From assembly GCF_023856365.1 (NCBI RefSeq), contig NC_064541.1, forward strand, positions 26,824,214 through 26,888,213: DNA of 64,000 bases, read 5' to 3'. The position numbers and the translations under genes are program-made. This document shows, in pieces, positions 40,691 to 54,965 of this stretch. This DNA comes from Brienomyrus brachyistius (Eukaryota; Chordata; Actinopteri; Osteoglossiformes; Mormyridae). The stretch's first letter is position 1, and each line of letters starts with the position of its first letter. The notes below the pieces were generated by a model that saw only the letters and a program-made list of their open reading frames with translations, searched no databases and was not told the DNA's origin.

Positions 40691-41166
40691 ATGCCTTAAA
40701 GTTGCTCTAGAAAAGAATGTCTCCTAAATGCTGTAAATGTAAATGTAATCAAGCAATTGTGAGTTGTTTTACGGTGGCAGGAGTGCCCAACCTGCCACCA
40801 ACCTCCAAAAATTCCCTGCAAGTTGCAGGACCGCTGCGTTGCAATTTAATGTCAAACCCAGGACACAAGGACACAGTGTGAGCAAAATTCCCAATATCAT
40901 TCTAGATTTACGTAACTTGACTGAGAGACGGACCACTAGTGGCTGTCAAAGCTGTGGTGTTTGGGTTTTGCTCTCATCTTTCCTGATATTTGTTACAAGC
41001 CCAAGATGATCTACTCAGCTAAAAATAGCAATCATGGGCTAGCGAACAAACGAAAGGGAGTAGCTTTTGAACAGAGAACCTGAGATCCTCCAAGCAGATA
41101 AGATCGGAAGAGGGCGCTGTTCTGTGGAGAAGCGCTTTTAGAAAGAAAGCGCGCTCTATATTCCTC

Positions 41167-41307
41167 ATTTCCGGTTCTTGCATTTACATCCTAGTTCAGC
41201 GGAAAACGAAACGCCGCAGCAGCTCATGCTATTTGAGTTGGTTTTGCGGTAATTTTTTAGTTTCTAACTTCGGTGGAGGATTTCTCGTGAAATCTGCCGC
41301 CACCATG
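41167..41307 (+). promoter_or_regulatory. snrpd1: Promoter and 5' UTR of snrpd1 with ETS site and perfect Kozak context
   Basis: ATTTCCGG at 41167-41174 is an ETS core in reverse orientation, about 130 bases before the ATG. The start codon lies in GCCGCCACCATG (41296-41307), an ideal Kozak context. No TATA box is obvious. Confidence 0.55.
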
Positions 41308-43866
41308 AAACTCGTACGGTAAGAATACGACGATACAGATCATATTTTTATTATATCTGTGCTGTTTCATCATCAGTGGTTGAAATGAAAATGGAAGCGT
41401 GCGTGCTGAATGGAGGGACTTTCGGAATTGCAGGACACATAAAGGTTTTAAGTTTGGAAGCTTGAACACGATGGTCGTTAATTGTTAATTGTAAAAATAC
41501 GGCTATTGGTGTACACATGTAGTTAAGATTTGTGTAATATTCCCATTATGCCGCTTTAGTTGCCACCTAACGGACTCGCTGCCCCTTTACCATGCTTCTA
41601 AGTGGGTAGAGTCGGTACGCAACACACATTTTAGCATTTCATCTAGTGAACCGGTGAGCTTTCATGTATGTCTGTGAATAATTCATTGTCGATATTAAAG
41701 CAAGATGAACTATAAATCTGCGAAGGGCAGCGAGTAATTGTAGGAATCGGCGCAAACAGGCACAATAGTCCGTGTGCTACGTAAATTAATTGACAGACTC
41801 AAATGTTGTTTAGTTATCAAAAATGGAGTAGCCGTCCCATGGTTTGATTTCCTTTTGTACTCTTGAAACACTGTATTTAAATTACTTCTGGGCGATTGTC
41901 TCCCTGTGTTTAAAAGTTTTTTTTGAGAGTTTTGGTCTACAACAGCTAATTTTATGTCTGTAAAATAATCTCTGGCTAATGTTCTCTGTGTTGGCCTTCA
42001 TTGCCATGCAGGTTTTTGATGAAACTGAGCCACGAGACCGTTACCATAGAACTTAAGAATGGCACCCAGGTCCATGGCACAATCACAGGTGGGTCTTCTT
42101 CCTCAGAAGCTGGCAGACGGTTCCTTTGTGTTCTGCAAGTGCTGCTTGTTTGGGTTTGTGCTCCGTTCCAGAATCTCATCTATAGAGCTGAATAAAATAT
42201 TTTTCATTTGCTGATGCTGGAAAAGTTCCGTCTTGGGCAGCATTTCTCTAGGCCATATATCAGATTGAGTCTGTTTTGGATTGAGTGACTTGGGATGTTC
42301 TTGCTCCCCCTTTCAGGAGTGGATGTCAGCATGAATACCCACCTTAAAGCTGTGAAGATGACCCTGAAGAATCGAGAGCCCATGCAGCTGGAGACACTGA
42401 GTATCCGTGGAAACAACATCCGTTACTTCATCCTGCCGGACAGCCTGCCCCTGGATACTCTTCTGGTGGACATTGAGCCCAAAATCAAGTCCAAGAAGAG
42501 GGAGGCGGGTAAGTGCAGCCCTGGAGACGCCACACTTTGTGAGCCTTGCGTCTGGTGGTGCTCTTGGATGGTATCCAGACCATGTCAGGGGTGGGAATTG
42601 GGAGAGACCTCTCAAATCGATTATTATATCAAGATTTGTTTGGCAATATGATATGCATCGTGATTTTTCAACCCTTTTTGCTAAAGAGCATTCCGGACCA
42701 CATTTATAAATCTAGACAAGGGCTGTAACAGTGTGCGCGTTTGTTGTGTGCCTTTAGATTTTTATTTTCAGTTTTCGTCATGCAAAAAAATGATTTAATA
42801 CATTTATTGACAGAGCTGAAAAACCTTCTCACAACAGTTGCACATCTGAGTATGTGTATGACTGGAGCTAAGTGCTCGTGCCAGGAAATTCAGGCTAAGC
42901 AAAAAAAAAAATCTAATGCTAAGTTCACGTTGCATAATTTTAGCCCAGATTTCCCACTTGGCCAGTGTTTTTGGAGATTACTGACAGAACCCCCAGACTG
43001 GAGACAAATCAGTGTTCACTTGGCACTGGTAAATTGCCGCTCAATAGCTCAAAAGTGTTGTGACTGGCAGTGAGTGCGGCGACGAGCTACAGCCAATGAG
43101 AGCGCGACACATAGGGTGAGGGAGGAGTTTAAAAAGGTGTACAAAATTCAGTTTGTGTGGAAACTACTTAGTGTTCAGGGAAGAAGTATAGGTTCAATAA
43201 AGGTTTAAACTTCACACACGTGGTGTTGTGGGTTTAGATTGAGATGGTGCGGGAAAAATATATGTACACGCTCATTCATAATGACATCATGCCAAACACG
43301 CGCATGTCAGTCCCTTAATAAAATCAGGCCGTGTGCAGCTGGGCAAATAGCAGTAGCAAATGTGAGTGACATCGTCTTAGTAATGCATGTTTAAATTGAT
43401 GTTTAGAAATTGGTTTTTAACTTTGATATTAAAATTGCCACCTTGCATTGCGATTGGTGACAGTCGACTTTGTATAACATATTGCGATAAAGCTTGTTAG
43501 GGATTTTTGTCCCATATGTTTGACTGAAGAGTGGCTGTGTAGAAGCTTCTGGTTTGCTGGCATGAAGATGGAGTGAGTGCGTTCTGGTCTCTATGGAAGC
43601 AGTAATTGTTTTTCTTTATGTTTAGTGAGGTACGATGCAAACCTTGCTCTGAGCAACCACTCTGGTGCTGTCAAACATTCCCTGGGGAAATTGTGATGTA
43701 TTTTTAGAAAGGGCCAGTTTTTTTTGCTTCTGTTTGTGTTCCTTGATTACATCTATGCAAGTTACCATGGTTTTCTGTTTGTCCTGCAGTGGCGGGCCGT
43801 GGCCGCGGACGAGGTCGTGGCAGGGGCCGCGGAAGAGGACGCGGTAGAGGAGGACCCCGGCGATAA
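41305..43866 (+). CDS. snrpd1: Small nuclear ribonucleoprotein Sm D1, complete
   Basis: Exons: 41305-41318, 42012-42088, 42317-42508 and 43790-43866. They total 360 nt, giving 119 aa, the same length as human, and the sequence is nearly identical to it. Sm D1 is one of seven proteins of the Sm ring that binds U1, U2, U4 and U5 snRNAs. The Sm1 motif is in '[19 protein letters not shown]' and the Sm2 motif includes '[13 protein letters not shown]'. The C-terminus is a run of nine Gly-Arg pairs, then GGPRR. This is the substrate of symmetric arginine dimethylation read by SMN and also a nuclear import signal. The first coding exon is only 14 nt (MKLVR split). There is no sign of a retroposed pseudogene, since the introns are intact. 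Confidence 0.98.
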
Positions 43867-45347
43867 AGTCCTGTCACCTCTGCTCGAGTCACCACATTTT
43901 GTACATTTGGGTGTCAGCATATTTCTTGTCCATGATCGTTTTGGAAGCTTTTGTTTACTTATAATAAACTTTTGGCCTGGTTGGCTTTGTTCATCTTGCA
44001 TGTTTCCTGATACTGGGCAGCCATGGGAAGACCTCAGGTGTCATGTGGGTCACCTGGTGGCATTACGTGTGCCCTGTGATGACGCTGAATGTGACCATCT
44101 TCTTTTGGGTCTTTAGAATGCTCAGATGTAGTGAAGGTGAATTGTCATTATTTATGGCTTCAAAGTGCTGAGTTAATCAGCGGCTTGAAGGAACTGCGTT
44201 ACGATTGGTTACATCTTGAACAAACATGATTAATACATTATGGATCATTCGGTTTTTTTTGCTCAGCCCCTGGGTGTAATTGCATCTGTACCTGGATGTG
44301 CCTGCCGTCAATCAACAACTAACCGGATTCAGTTTTACCTTGTTTGTTAAACATATTTTGGACCAGAGTTCTCTCTCCAAAGACATCTTCGGTTTACTCT
44401 CCATTTGTCTTCCAGCTCATTAACTCCCCCCACAACACCACCACCTCCCCCAGTCCAGCTCCAGAACTTCTGTAAAGTGGTGCCTCCTGTAAGCTTGTGG
44501 TTAACATCAGTGGTATTAAATTTTTTTTAGCCCTCCTAGGGCTGATATATTTGTCCTGATCCCCCACCCCACAGACACACACAACGGTGTTCCACATATG
44601 CGTTGACCTGTCTTCTGTTTCTGCTTCTCTTAGGTGTTGCTTTGCCGTCACATTTTAACATGACTAGCAGCTAGAAATTCCTGGCATTAACATGTCGGCA
44701 TTAATTGGGCGACTTTCCCACTATAACATGCGTACACATGTTACACTTCTAGTCATGACAGTTCGATGTATTCAATACGTGGTACCTGCCTGTGTTATGC
44801 ATTTTAATTACTTTAATTTGTTAGCACCATATAATGTGTATAGGCATACAATGTGTTCATGAAGGTTCCAATTTCAAAACAGATCAACCCCCCTCCGCCC
44901 AGTTTTTTTAAGTATTCCCCAGACCAGTGCCCCCAATGCCCCTCCCCCACACCCCACAGTTCGAATGCCTCTGGTATACTAGATTAGTTACATTATTGAT
45001 GCTATACACGTGGAATCTATTTCAAAGGTCAACATGTATTTTAACCTTTATACGGCAAATTTGTACTTGCGTAACAGTTATGTCAATCCCTGCATATAAT
45101 ATCTTCCCCATATAAAACTTTAAAAGATGTTGATTTGGTTGCGCAGGGATAACATTTTATGAAATTATGAAATTTCTCAAAATCTGCTATTTTAAACGCA
45201 GATAATCACAAGAGCCTGTAGTGTTTCAGTGACTCCAGGTAGCTGGGCACGTCTGTGAGGGGATTAAAGGGAGTGGAGGAGCAGTCCGGTGACACTGGCC
45301 TCATCCAGTGCGTGGGGGGGGGGGGGGACATGCACATGGGCGTCTCC
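43867..45347. other. snrpd1 3' UTR and intergenic DNA up to the end of slc6a20
   Basis: The left part is the short snrpd1 3' UTR, ending near AATAAA at 43963-43968. The rest is non-coding and includes C-rich and AT-rich stretches. Its right end probably holds the 3' UTR of the convergent slc6a20. No clear minus-strand AATAAA was found, so that UTR end is open. Confidence 0.55.
43963..43968 (+). terminator. snrpd1: Polyadenylation signal of snrpd1
   Basis: A canonical AATAAA lies about 100 bases after the stop codon, consistent with the very short 3' UTR typical of Sm protein genes. Confidence 0.75.
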
Positions 45348-48300
45348 TCAGGTACTTATGGTCTTGATGCCTTGCCGCGGCACCTTCCGACGCTGCCGGC
45401 GCCTCACGCAGAAGGCGTAGAGCGCGCCAAGCGGGATGCAGCTGAGGGACGATGCCAGAAGCAGCCCGATGAAGACCTGGGCAAACGCCGGGTACTTTGT
45501 GGTCACTGCACGGCCCTGGAGGCAGAGGTGGGAAGTACACCTTCAAAACAGAACCCATATTAACACCGGTACACCCCCCCTTCAAGGCTATATATCCTAA
45601 TGAAGAACTTGGGGAATGAAAAAGTAGCTCAGAGCAAATAAAAGTTACCCCCCCTCCCCAAACACCGGCTATTTGCTCATACAAAAAGTCGTTTCGTGTT
45701 CAGAGTCATGAGTCTTTGATGATTTTAAATTCATAAAGTGTCAAAAAGTAATCATGATTAACACACACATGCAGAAGAGCACGCAACAAAATAGCTTGAG
45801 TTACAGAAGATAATTTAGCTAAACAGTAAACATATAATATTTTGGTAACAATTTAGTTGAGGTGACACAACTTTGACTCAGATACACCTCAAGAACAAAT
45901 CATGAACTAATATTGTCCCTGCATGAAATACATGAACCACGATGACTAATTAATGATGGATGTACATGGGATCAGTACATGACTAACACCTAATTACTGG
46001 TTAATTAATGCATTAAGTAAGTGTGTACCATGACATTATTTGTGCCATCTCAAGTAAAGTTTTACCAAGATTTTATAGAGCTTTTTGTTGATGCATCAAC
46101 AAATGTGACAAGAAACTGACTTGTGGAGCGGAATCAAAAGTTACCAGATCTTTATCCCAGGCCTGGTAGGTGGGCGTTCCCCCCCTGATGTAAATGACGA
46201 TGTAGAAGATGAACAAGCCAATGATAAGGATGGGACCCACGCCTGCCCACACAATCTTCCAGTACCAGTTCGGTCGATGGCCAATCATGTCTTCAATATC
46301 ATTTTCAAACCTGTCAAGATGTAAAAGGTCAACAATTTGCTATAATACACCCCTTCACAGGCAACCGAATTAGAATATACAGTGAACTTCCTTCATAAAG
46401 CTCCTGCATCAAGAATTTTGTGCAGCAGTTTGAAGACCATTGTTAAATCGCACAAACCTCTCTAGATGTTTTAATAGACCACCTATCCCTGCAGGAGTGA
46501 GGCAGGTCTACATTTCGACATAATATTACATAGACTAGCTCAGGTTACGATGGTGTGCCTGTGATCAGAAAGCTGCTGGTTGCAATACTGTGACTGACAG
46601 AGGGGTTTGACCATTAGGCCCCTGAACAAAGCCCTTGACCCCCTGTTGCCCCAGGAACTGGCTGATTCTGCTCTCTCAAAATATATAAAAATGTAAAGCA
46701 TAACACGAAGCTTTTGAAACTGAGGTAATTAACCCCAAAAATGATCACAGCGATCTTCAGTTGTCTGGAGCCTGTCCCAGAAACTGTGGACGTGAGGCAG
46801 AGAACAACCCAGGATGGGCTGGTATCCCATCGCAGGGATCACCTACCAATCGCTCAACCATGCTCACCTAGGGGCAATTTGGCAACTCCAATTCACCTCA
46901 ACTGCTTTTTTTGGACTGTTTGAACCTGGAGGAAACACCCTGACGACACGGGGAGAACATGCAAACTCCACAGGCGTGGAGCCGTAGCAGAGACCCAAAC
47001 CCTGCTACCCACTGCACCACCATGCCACCCCTCTATTATCATCAGCTATGAATCCATGTTACAGTGCAGTTGCTTCTTCTAAAAGTATTGTAGATCTAGA
47101 TAAGTCATATCTGGATGCAATGTCTTGATGCAATTGACACTTGTGATTTTTTTAGACGTGAATCAATTTGCTTGTATTTTCACAAACGTTTTTGGCACAT
47201 AAAACAAAGATGGCTGCGAAAAGACTGGAATCTCCTGGCCTGGAGCGCCTACCTTCTGAGTCCGTAGACGTAGCAAACGCTGATGATCTCAATGAGCACA
47301 ATGAAGAGCAACGACAAGGTGGCGCCATAGTCGTTGAACATGGTGAGCCAGTAGTTCCCTGAGCGCGTGGTGAAGCCAAGGCCAAGAAGGAGGCAGAAGA
47401 GGCAGACGAGGCCTGTGAGGAAAGAGGCAGCAATGAACGTCCACCATAGATGGGACAAGGGATTTGCACTAAAGGCTCGAGGAAAAGCTGATCAGGAAAC
47501 ACGCCACTCAGTCTCTCCGAGTGCAAATTATAACTGCAACGTTCGCCTGACGATCCTAGAATTCATGTATGTGGATCAAACAAGTTTGTTAAAAGACAAT
47601 GATCATACTAATGACTCTATTTCAATATCTGTCCTTAAGGATAACTAAGATGTAATAGGGATGGTAACCCAATGTCCTGCCCCTTCACCACTGCATGAAT
47701 GGACACTACTGTGAGGTCAGTATACCGGCACAGAATGGCTGCCGTCACATCAGCCAGGTGGGAGCTACACAGTAGTGGTGGTTGATGTGGATCTTTGAAG
47801 TGCTTTGGGTGTCTTGAAAAATGCTATATAAATGTAACATTCCTTCATGTACTATAAAGAATTAGGTAAAGTTGTAGGATCTAGCTTGGTAAAATACAAG
47901 TGCCGTACTCTATAGGTGGACTTTGGCTACCTAATTTTTGGGGCTATTAATTAATCTCAGTCCCAACCTAATTAGATCTGTCTGCTTACCAAAGATATCA
48001 ATCCCTGATAAGTTTCAGCAGAGCAAAACACAATAAATCACATTCCCTTGCAGGTCATTCCTTTACTGGGCTCGACTTAATCTAAACCCCCCCCCCCCCC
48101 GATTCTTAACACATTTCATTAAAGCTTATTGACTCAAGATAAGCATATTGCCCCTGACGCTGTGAGTTATAAAGTATTGAAATATTGGGTGGTAATAGGG
48201 ATAATAGGGGATATAGGTAATAGGGGATCTCTATGTGAGTAACTCTTTGATAAGCTTCAGGCAGACATCAGATACCTTTGCTATTACTAAACATATATAT

Positions 48301-51300
48301 CTTTTTTAATTCAGCACCAAGTAAAAAAACATTAATCTCTGTTTCAACAGTTGCAAAATACTCTCTATTTGAACATCTCCTCTGACAGGTCACCCCTCCT
48401 AAGGGTAAAACATTTTTGATTTATGACACCACCATGCCCAGGCAGGGACGTGTGTGTGGGGGGGGGGGGGGGGGGGGGTTTAATCCTGCACCCATCATCC
48501 TGTAGACTGGGGGATAGTTATGGGACTAAAGCAGACAGTACTGGTCTCCCAGCTTATCCAGCTCAATATTTTACACAGAACACTCTAAATAGCACACTGA
48601 TTACATATAGTGAACAGCTTCCATAGACCTATTTATTTGATGATCTTGATTTTTAAGAAAATAAATAAATACTAGCAGACCCCGTGGAAGAGGATGGGAA
48701 GCCTACAATTTAGGACAGTGTTTCCCAACCCAGACCTCGGGGACCCGCAGACGGTCCACGTTTTTGGTCCCCCACCTCCTGGTATGGGAGTCTCCAAAGA
48801 TCGGCTTAGGATATGAGATGAAGGTGTCGTGTTTGGCGTTAATAATTTTTGGCGTGTAACGGTACACAGAAAATTCACAGAAAGTTTGGTACGTGCTTCG
48901 GTTTTTAGGAAACAGTTCGGTACGTGCCTCGGTTTTTAGGAAACAGTTTGGTACGTGCCTCGGTTTTTAGGAAACAGTTCGGTACGTGCCTCGGTTTTTA
49001 GGAAACAGTTCGGTACGTGCCTCGGTTTTGAGGTCACAGTTCGGTACGTGCCTCGGTTTTTAGGAAACAGTTTGGTACGTGCCTCGGTTTTGAAGTCACA
49101 GTTTGGTACGTTTTCGGTACAGCAGGGATAAAAGAAACAAAACATAAATTGCTTCTTTTTTTATTTATTAAACAATGGTTTATTGAACAATGTATGACCG
49201 TCTTAAAGAAAAAGTCTCTGTCACTCCTGCTGCAACCTACTAATACAAAGCTAAAATTTACTTAAAATTAAATCAAAATAAATATTCTCACAAATAAATA
49301 AAAATAAATATCCATTATTGTGCATATTTAGAAAATTAACTGTACCTGACCTGTACTGTATTCACATTAGTAGCTTTCAGCTTCATATGTGAATTGTGCA
49401 ACACAAATATTGTCTCAAAAAATACAAAGCATAACAAAATAAATATCCATTATGGTGCGGCATTTAAAAAAAGCACCTGTGCTGTACTTGTATTCACATT
49501 AACGACGTCCAGCTTTCCATTAGGACGTACACACGCATGTGTAGTGGTGCGGCTTCATCCACCCATTTCCGAATGTTGCTCGGGGGAAACACAGAAACAC
49601 ACAAAGGTTCCGCATTTACTGCATTTTTTTTCGGTACATATGCATACCGAACCGAAAGACCCGTACCGAAAAATTTCTGTATACGTGTACCGTTACACTC
49701 CTACTTAACATATGCATGTCATGATAGGCTGTAGACCTCATTGTTTATTTTTCCCTTTCTATGCAAAGACAAAGGAGCAGCTTGTTCATTAATAAGTATA
49801 TCAGTGCATAATACATAATTTAAATCCCTTAATTTAGCTTTATCAACCCTGAACTGGACAAACGGATATATAAAAGGGACGGGTAGATGGATTCTTTACT
49901 TTATTTTACTATAATTAACATTTTTTGGTCATTTTCATGTCGTAAAGTTTTTATATAAATTTTATTTTAAAAACTATGTTTGTACATTATGAAATATTTT
50001 CATTATTGAATTAATTTACTTCCACAACAAATTCAACCAACAGAACCAGCGGCAGTAACGTTTCAAGCAAGTCATCAGCCCTCAGCCTGGACGCACGCAC
50101 CGTTCAGGGTCTCGTTGCTGAGGTGGCGGGACAGGAAGCGGATGTCACACAGCGGAGTGGTGATAGCCGTCACATTTCCCAGCATGCTGCCCAAGCCGAG
50201 CATGAGCAGCATGGAGAAGTACAGCACAGACCACAGCTGAGGCACTGGCATGTTCTTGATGGCCTCGCTGTACACGATGAAGGCCAAGCCTGTTCCTTCC
50301 ACGGCCTGAAGGAGGCACACATAACATCTCACCATGAGCAGTGGGGCCAGGCAAGACTGGAACCAACAACTTTGATCTGAAACCCTACAGTGCATTAGGA
50401 ATTTGGGAATAGAACATTTACAGTTTTTTTCATGATTCTATAAAACTGAAATTTCACTCATAACACCGCCAGGGCAGTGAGTCTGTAGGACTGACACCCC
50501 ACTATAAAATGTGCTTCATTACTGTGTCCAGTTCAGTCTCTAGGCTGCAGATTTCCAGCTTGTTGGACAACGCAGCAAACCGGTCTGGGTATGTTTGGTT
50601 CAGCTCCGTGACCCAAAAGGTCACATTATCCACACTGATGGCATCTTCTGCCAAGTCAAAGGTGTTTAACAGCAGCAATCGCAGTCTGCAGAGGACAAAA
50701 GTCAGTGAACTATTAAAATATATGCTTCTGGCCTTACTCGTATCCTTAACTTTATGGTTCAATAAATGCCAGGTAATTAAAATGTTATCACAAAAATGAT
50801 GTGTAATCATTAATCAAATGAACGTCTCACACATAGGAGAAATGAGTGTTGATTTGTAATCTAGGATGGTGGAGCTGTGTCTAAAAGCCCTTTGACCCCA
50901 CCCAAAGGCTCACCTCCCCAAGCAGGCTTCGTAATTGAACGTGGCCTTGAAGCCATAGATGGAGAAAGTCACCACGCTGGCAAAGATGGAGGTGCCACTG
51001 TTGATGAGGGACACAGCAATGGCCTGGCGCTCGAAGTTGTTGTTGTGGTTGTTGTAGCTGGCGAAGGCAATGAGGGAGCCGAAGCCAAGGCCCAGGGAGA
51101 AAAATATCTGCGTGGCAGCGTTGATCCACGTCGTAGGGTTTGCTAACTGCTCCAGCTCCATAAGGAGACACATCGGACCGTTAGCATCACTAAACTCCTT
51201 TTCAGTTGACAGTTATCTGCCTGTGTTACAAACCCACTGTCCATGTTACCTTGGGCGTGAACATGTACTTCAGACCATTAACGGCTCCATGCAGGGTGAC

Positions 51301-54300
51301 CCCTCGGATCAAGTAGATGAACAACACCAGGTAGGGGAAACTGGCCGTGAAGTAGACCACCTGGGAGAGGCATGAAGGTCTACATTTTCATAAGACATGA
51401 CACGGACTGGTGAGAACACCCCCACCGGCTCGCTCGACACTAACACTGCTACTGAACAGATTATATATTCATGAGCTCCCCCCTTGACCTTGACCAGAAT
51501 ACGCAGCTGGAAGCTCCTTTGATGAATGTTCAGATGCCTTTCTGGAATATTCTGACACAATCAGACCCCATACCCTTCTGATGATACATTTGTTCCACAT
51601 CTGTGGTGTTTTTCAATTTTAACTCCATATTCAACTTCACTTTTGACCCCTAGAGCTACATTTACATAATTTACTTGAATGGAGGTCGCAAATCTTCAGT
51701 TACTTTGTCTGAATCACTTTTTTTCTCAGTTTCCCAGAGATTCAATAATTCAGCCTAATGGCCACAATGCATTAAACCAGGGGTGTTAAACAGTTAGACA
51801 GTTGCTGGGTTTCCTCTCATTTAACACACCTGATTCAACTCCTTGTGCTAATCACCACACAGCTCTTGAGCTGAATAATTTGTGGTGGAGCAGGGAAAGA
51901 ACTAAGCCACACAGGGCTTTGCCCCCCCAGGACTGGAGTTTGGCACCCCTGCATTTAACAAACATAATCACATTAGCTTGATGTTAAAATGGCACATACA
52001 AGGGCATAGCTAGAAGTGAAGGGGGAGCGGGGATATGGCTGGTTTTTCCAGGCAGGGAGCCCCCTAAGGTAGATGTTTAGGCCCCTATAAAGTGCTGCCC
52101 CCTGCATCTGCCAGGGTATCTGTGCCCCTCCAACACCCCTGAGTGTGTCATGGCAGAATATACATGAACCTCCTTAACTGATTCTCGTCTGGGACTCTTT
52201 ACCCCGAAGATAAAAAAATCAGCATGTGGACCAGGGCTACCTTTCCCGTAGATGCCACACCACGCACGATGCAGAGGTAGACGAACATCCAGGCCAGCAG
52301 GAGGCAGAGCGCCTGGCCCATGTGAATGCCGCCACCGTCGTTAATGGTGGGGCTGATGTTCAGGGTCTCTCTGTAGAAGAAGTACTGGGTGGATGTGGCC
52401 GCTTCACACTCCTCCAGGTGGCCTGTCAGGTTGGTGTTTGCGGGGCAATGGGCCCAGGGGAGCACAGTCTGCAAGGGCAACCACACATAGACGCAGCACG
52501 CGTGGTGACATGTGATGCCATTCAATCATTACCAACACCCAGTCCCTGATGTTTTCACCTACACCCAGTTTCTAGCCAGCACTCGCTCTACCTTTTTAGA
52601 GCCCTAGGCTAGTTTTATTTGGGAGGCCCCCCTACCATGATAATCTCACTTCCTCCACAATGCAGGTAATTCAGGAGCCCTGGGCAACTGCCTATTCTGC
52701 CTGAGGCTAGACGGAGCCAAGTGTGTAGCCCTCTCACTGACCAGGCGCCTGTCTTGTCTTATTTTGTTTTTGTTATCCTCTATTTTCTGTTTCTTCCATC
52801 CCAATGTCACATGGCTCCCTGTGTCATGTGACCTCGCTTTCAGTCCCAACTGAAGCAAGCCTTACAGGCAGAAAATCATCATCCATCCGTTTTAGGGTAA
52901 CTCCTCTGTTATTTTCTTTAGCGTGTACATTCATTGTTTTTAACAGCTTGACTTGTTGTGCCGGTTTTCATTAAAAACAAACACCTACAGTAAACAGCAC
53001 TAAGCTTCTTCACAAAAGTGGATTCTGAAATCCAGAATCCTGCAGCTAGCTGCACTGACATTGCTATGCTGAGTTAGACTCGAACGGCCCCAAGATCCAT
53101 AAAACAGAATTCCGACCATCATATCCTTAAAAGGGCAAGACGAAAGTTGTTGCACTCACCTGAAACGAATGAAAGAGGTACCAGAAGGACCAAGCGTTGA
53201 TCACATTGTAGTACAAGCAGAGATATATTGAGGTGACCACACTTGCAATACCTGGACAGCAGTAAAGCGGGTGTTAAACCAACTCGCACACCTGCGTAAT
53301 TCTCATCAGCTACTAGTACTGCCGTTATCTGCATGGTTGCTGGGGCAATACTGACACACATGTAGAGTGTCAGCTGTGTGTTACCTTCATCCATCCATCC
53401 ATTTTCCAAACCACTTATCCTACTGGGTCGCGGGCGGGGTCCGGAGCCTATCCCGGAAGTAATGGGCACGAGGCAGGGAACAACCCAGGATGGGGGGGCC
53501 AGCCCATTACAGGGCACACTCACACACCATTCACTCACACATGCACATCTACGGGCAATTTAGCAACTCCAATTAGCCTCAGCATGTTTTTGGACTGTGG
53601 GGGGGAAACCGGAGTACCCGGAGAAAACCTCACGACAACATGGGGAGAACATGCAAACTCCGCACACATGTGACCCAGGCGGAGACTCGAACCCGGGTCC
53701 CAGAGGTGTGAGACAACAGTGCTAACCACTGCACCACCATGCCGCCCCCCTGCGTGCTGCAATGGTTCACAAATCCCAAAAGGCTGAGGAGGTCGAAGGG
53801 CAAGACTGGTGTCACCTTGGTTTAACTGTCACCTGCACACATAGCTAATATATAATAAAAGATTTATTTTTCTTTCCTCTACAGAAATCCCTGGGTTAAA
53901 GGCATATCGGGAAAATAACTCCTGCAGAATTCTGGGAAATGTAGTCCTTCAATGATATCACTCACCTACACCCCCCAGATAGGGGCTAATGGCACTCCAA
54001 GCCCCAATACTGCCTAGGCGCATTCTCTGGCCAATGGCTAACTCCAAGCAGAAGAGGGGAAGCCCCTCCAGGACCAGCATGATCAGGTAGGGTATCAGGA
54101 ATCCACCTGGGAGCAGGATGTTAGGCGAGGGTCAACACTGGAATTCTTACCCTACTAACTGTCACTCCTGAATTGCCCATATTATAACTAAACAGCCAAA
54201 ACAAGTACATGGGCCTGGAGATTAATTGCAAATAAACATCTTGTATCATTCAGAGCACAAGTGAAACCTCTTCTTTGTTGTGGTTAGGATGGTAGGAGGG

Positions 54301-54423
54301 AGGGGGATACTCTGGATGGGGTGCCAGCACACTGCAGGGCACGCACACAGACACACACAGACACACACGCACACGCACACACACACAGACACACACACAC
54401 CATCACACACACACACACAGACA

Positions 54424-54464
<41 letters not shown>

Positions 54465-54729
54465 ACACACACGCACACAGACACACAGACACACACAGAC
54501 ACACACACACACACACACACACAGACACACACACACAGACACGCACACACACGCACACAGACACACACACGCACACAGACACACACACACACACGCACAC
54601 ACACACACACACAGACACGCACACACACGCACACAGACACACACACGCACACAGACACACACACACACACGCACACACACACACACACACGCACACAGAC
54701 ACACACACGCACACAGACACACACACACG

Positions 54730-54760
<31 letters not shown>

Positions 54761-54934
54761 ACACACACACGCACACAGACACACACACACACGCACACAG
54801 ACACACACACGCACACAGACACACACACGCACACACACACACAGACACACACACGCACACACACACACACACAGACACACACACGCACACACACACAGAC
54901 ACACACACGCACACAGACACACACACGCACACAG

Positions 54935-54965
<31 letters not shown>

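Larger units (their letters stand above)
37510..41166. other. sacm1l 3' UTR and intergenic DNA up to snrpd1
   Basis: The first about 320 bases are the sacm1l 3' UTR, ending at an AATAAA (37813-37818). Beyond it I see a palindromic MITE (38814-39210), a LINE fragment (40030-40690) and otherwise non-coding sequence. No host gene is recognised. Confidence 0.6.

Noticed and set aside
53389..53750. Possible tRNA gene because of B-box-like GGTTCGAGTC
   Set aside because: No tRNA cloverleaf is preserved and the same sequence recurs as a dispersed SINE with an ATGG tail.
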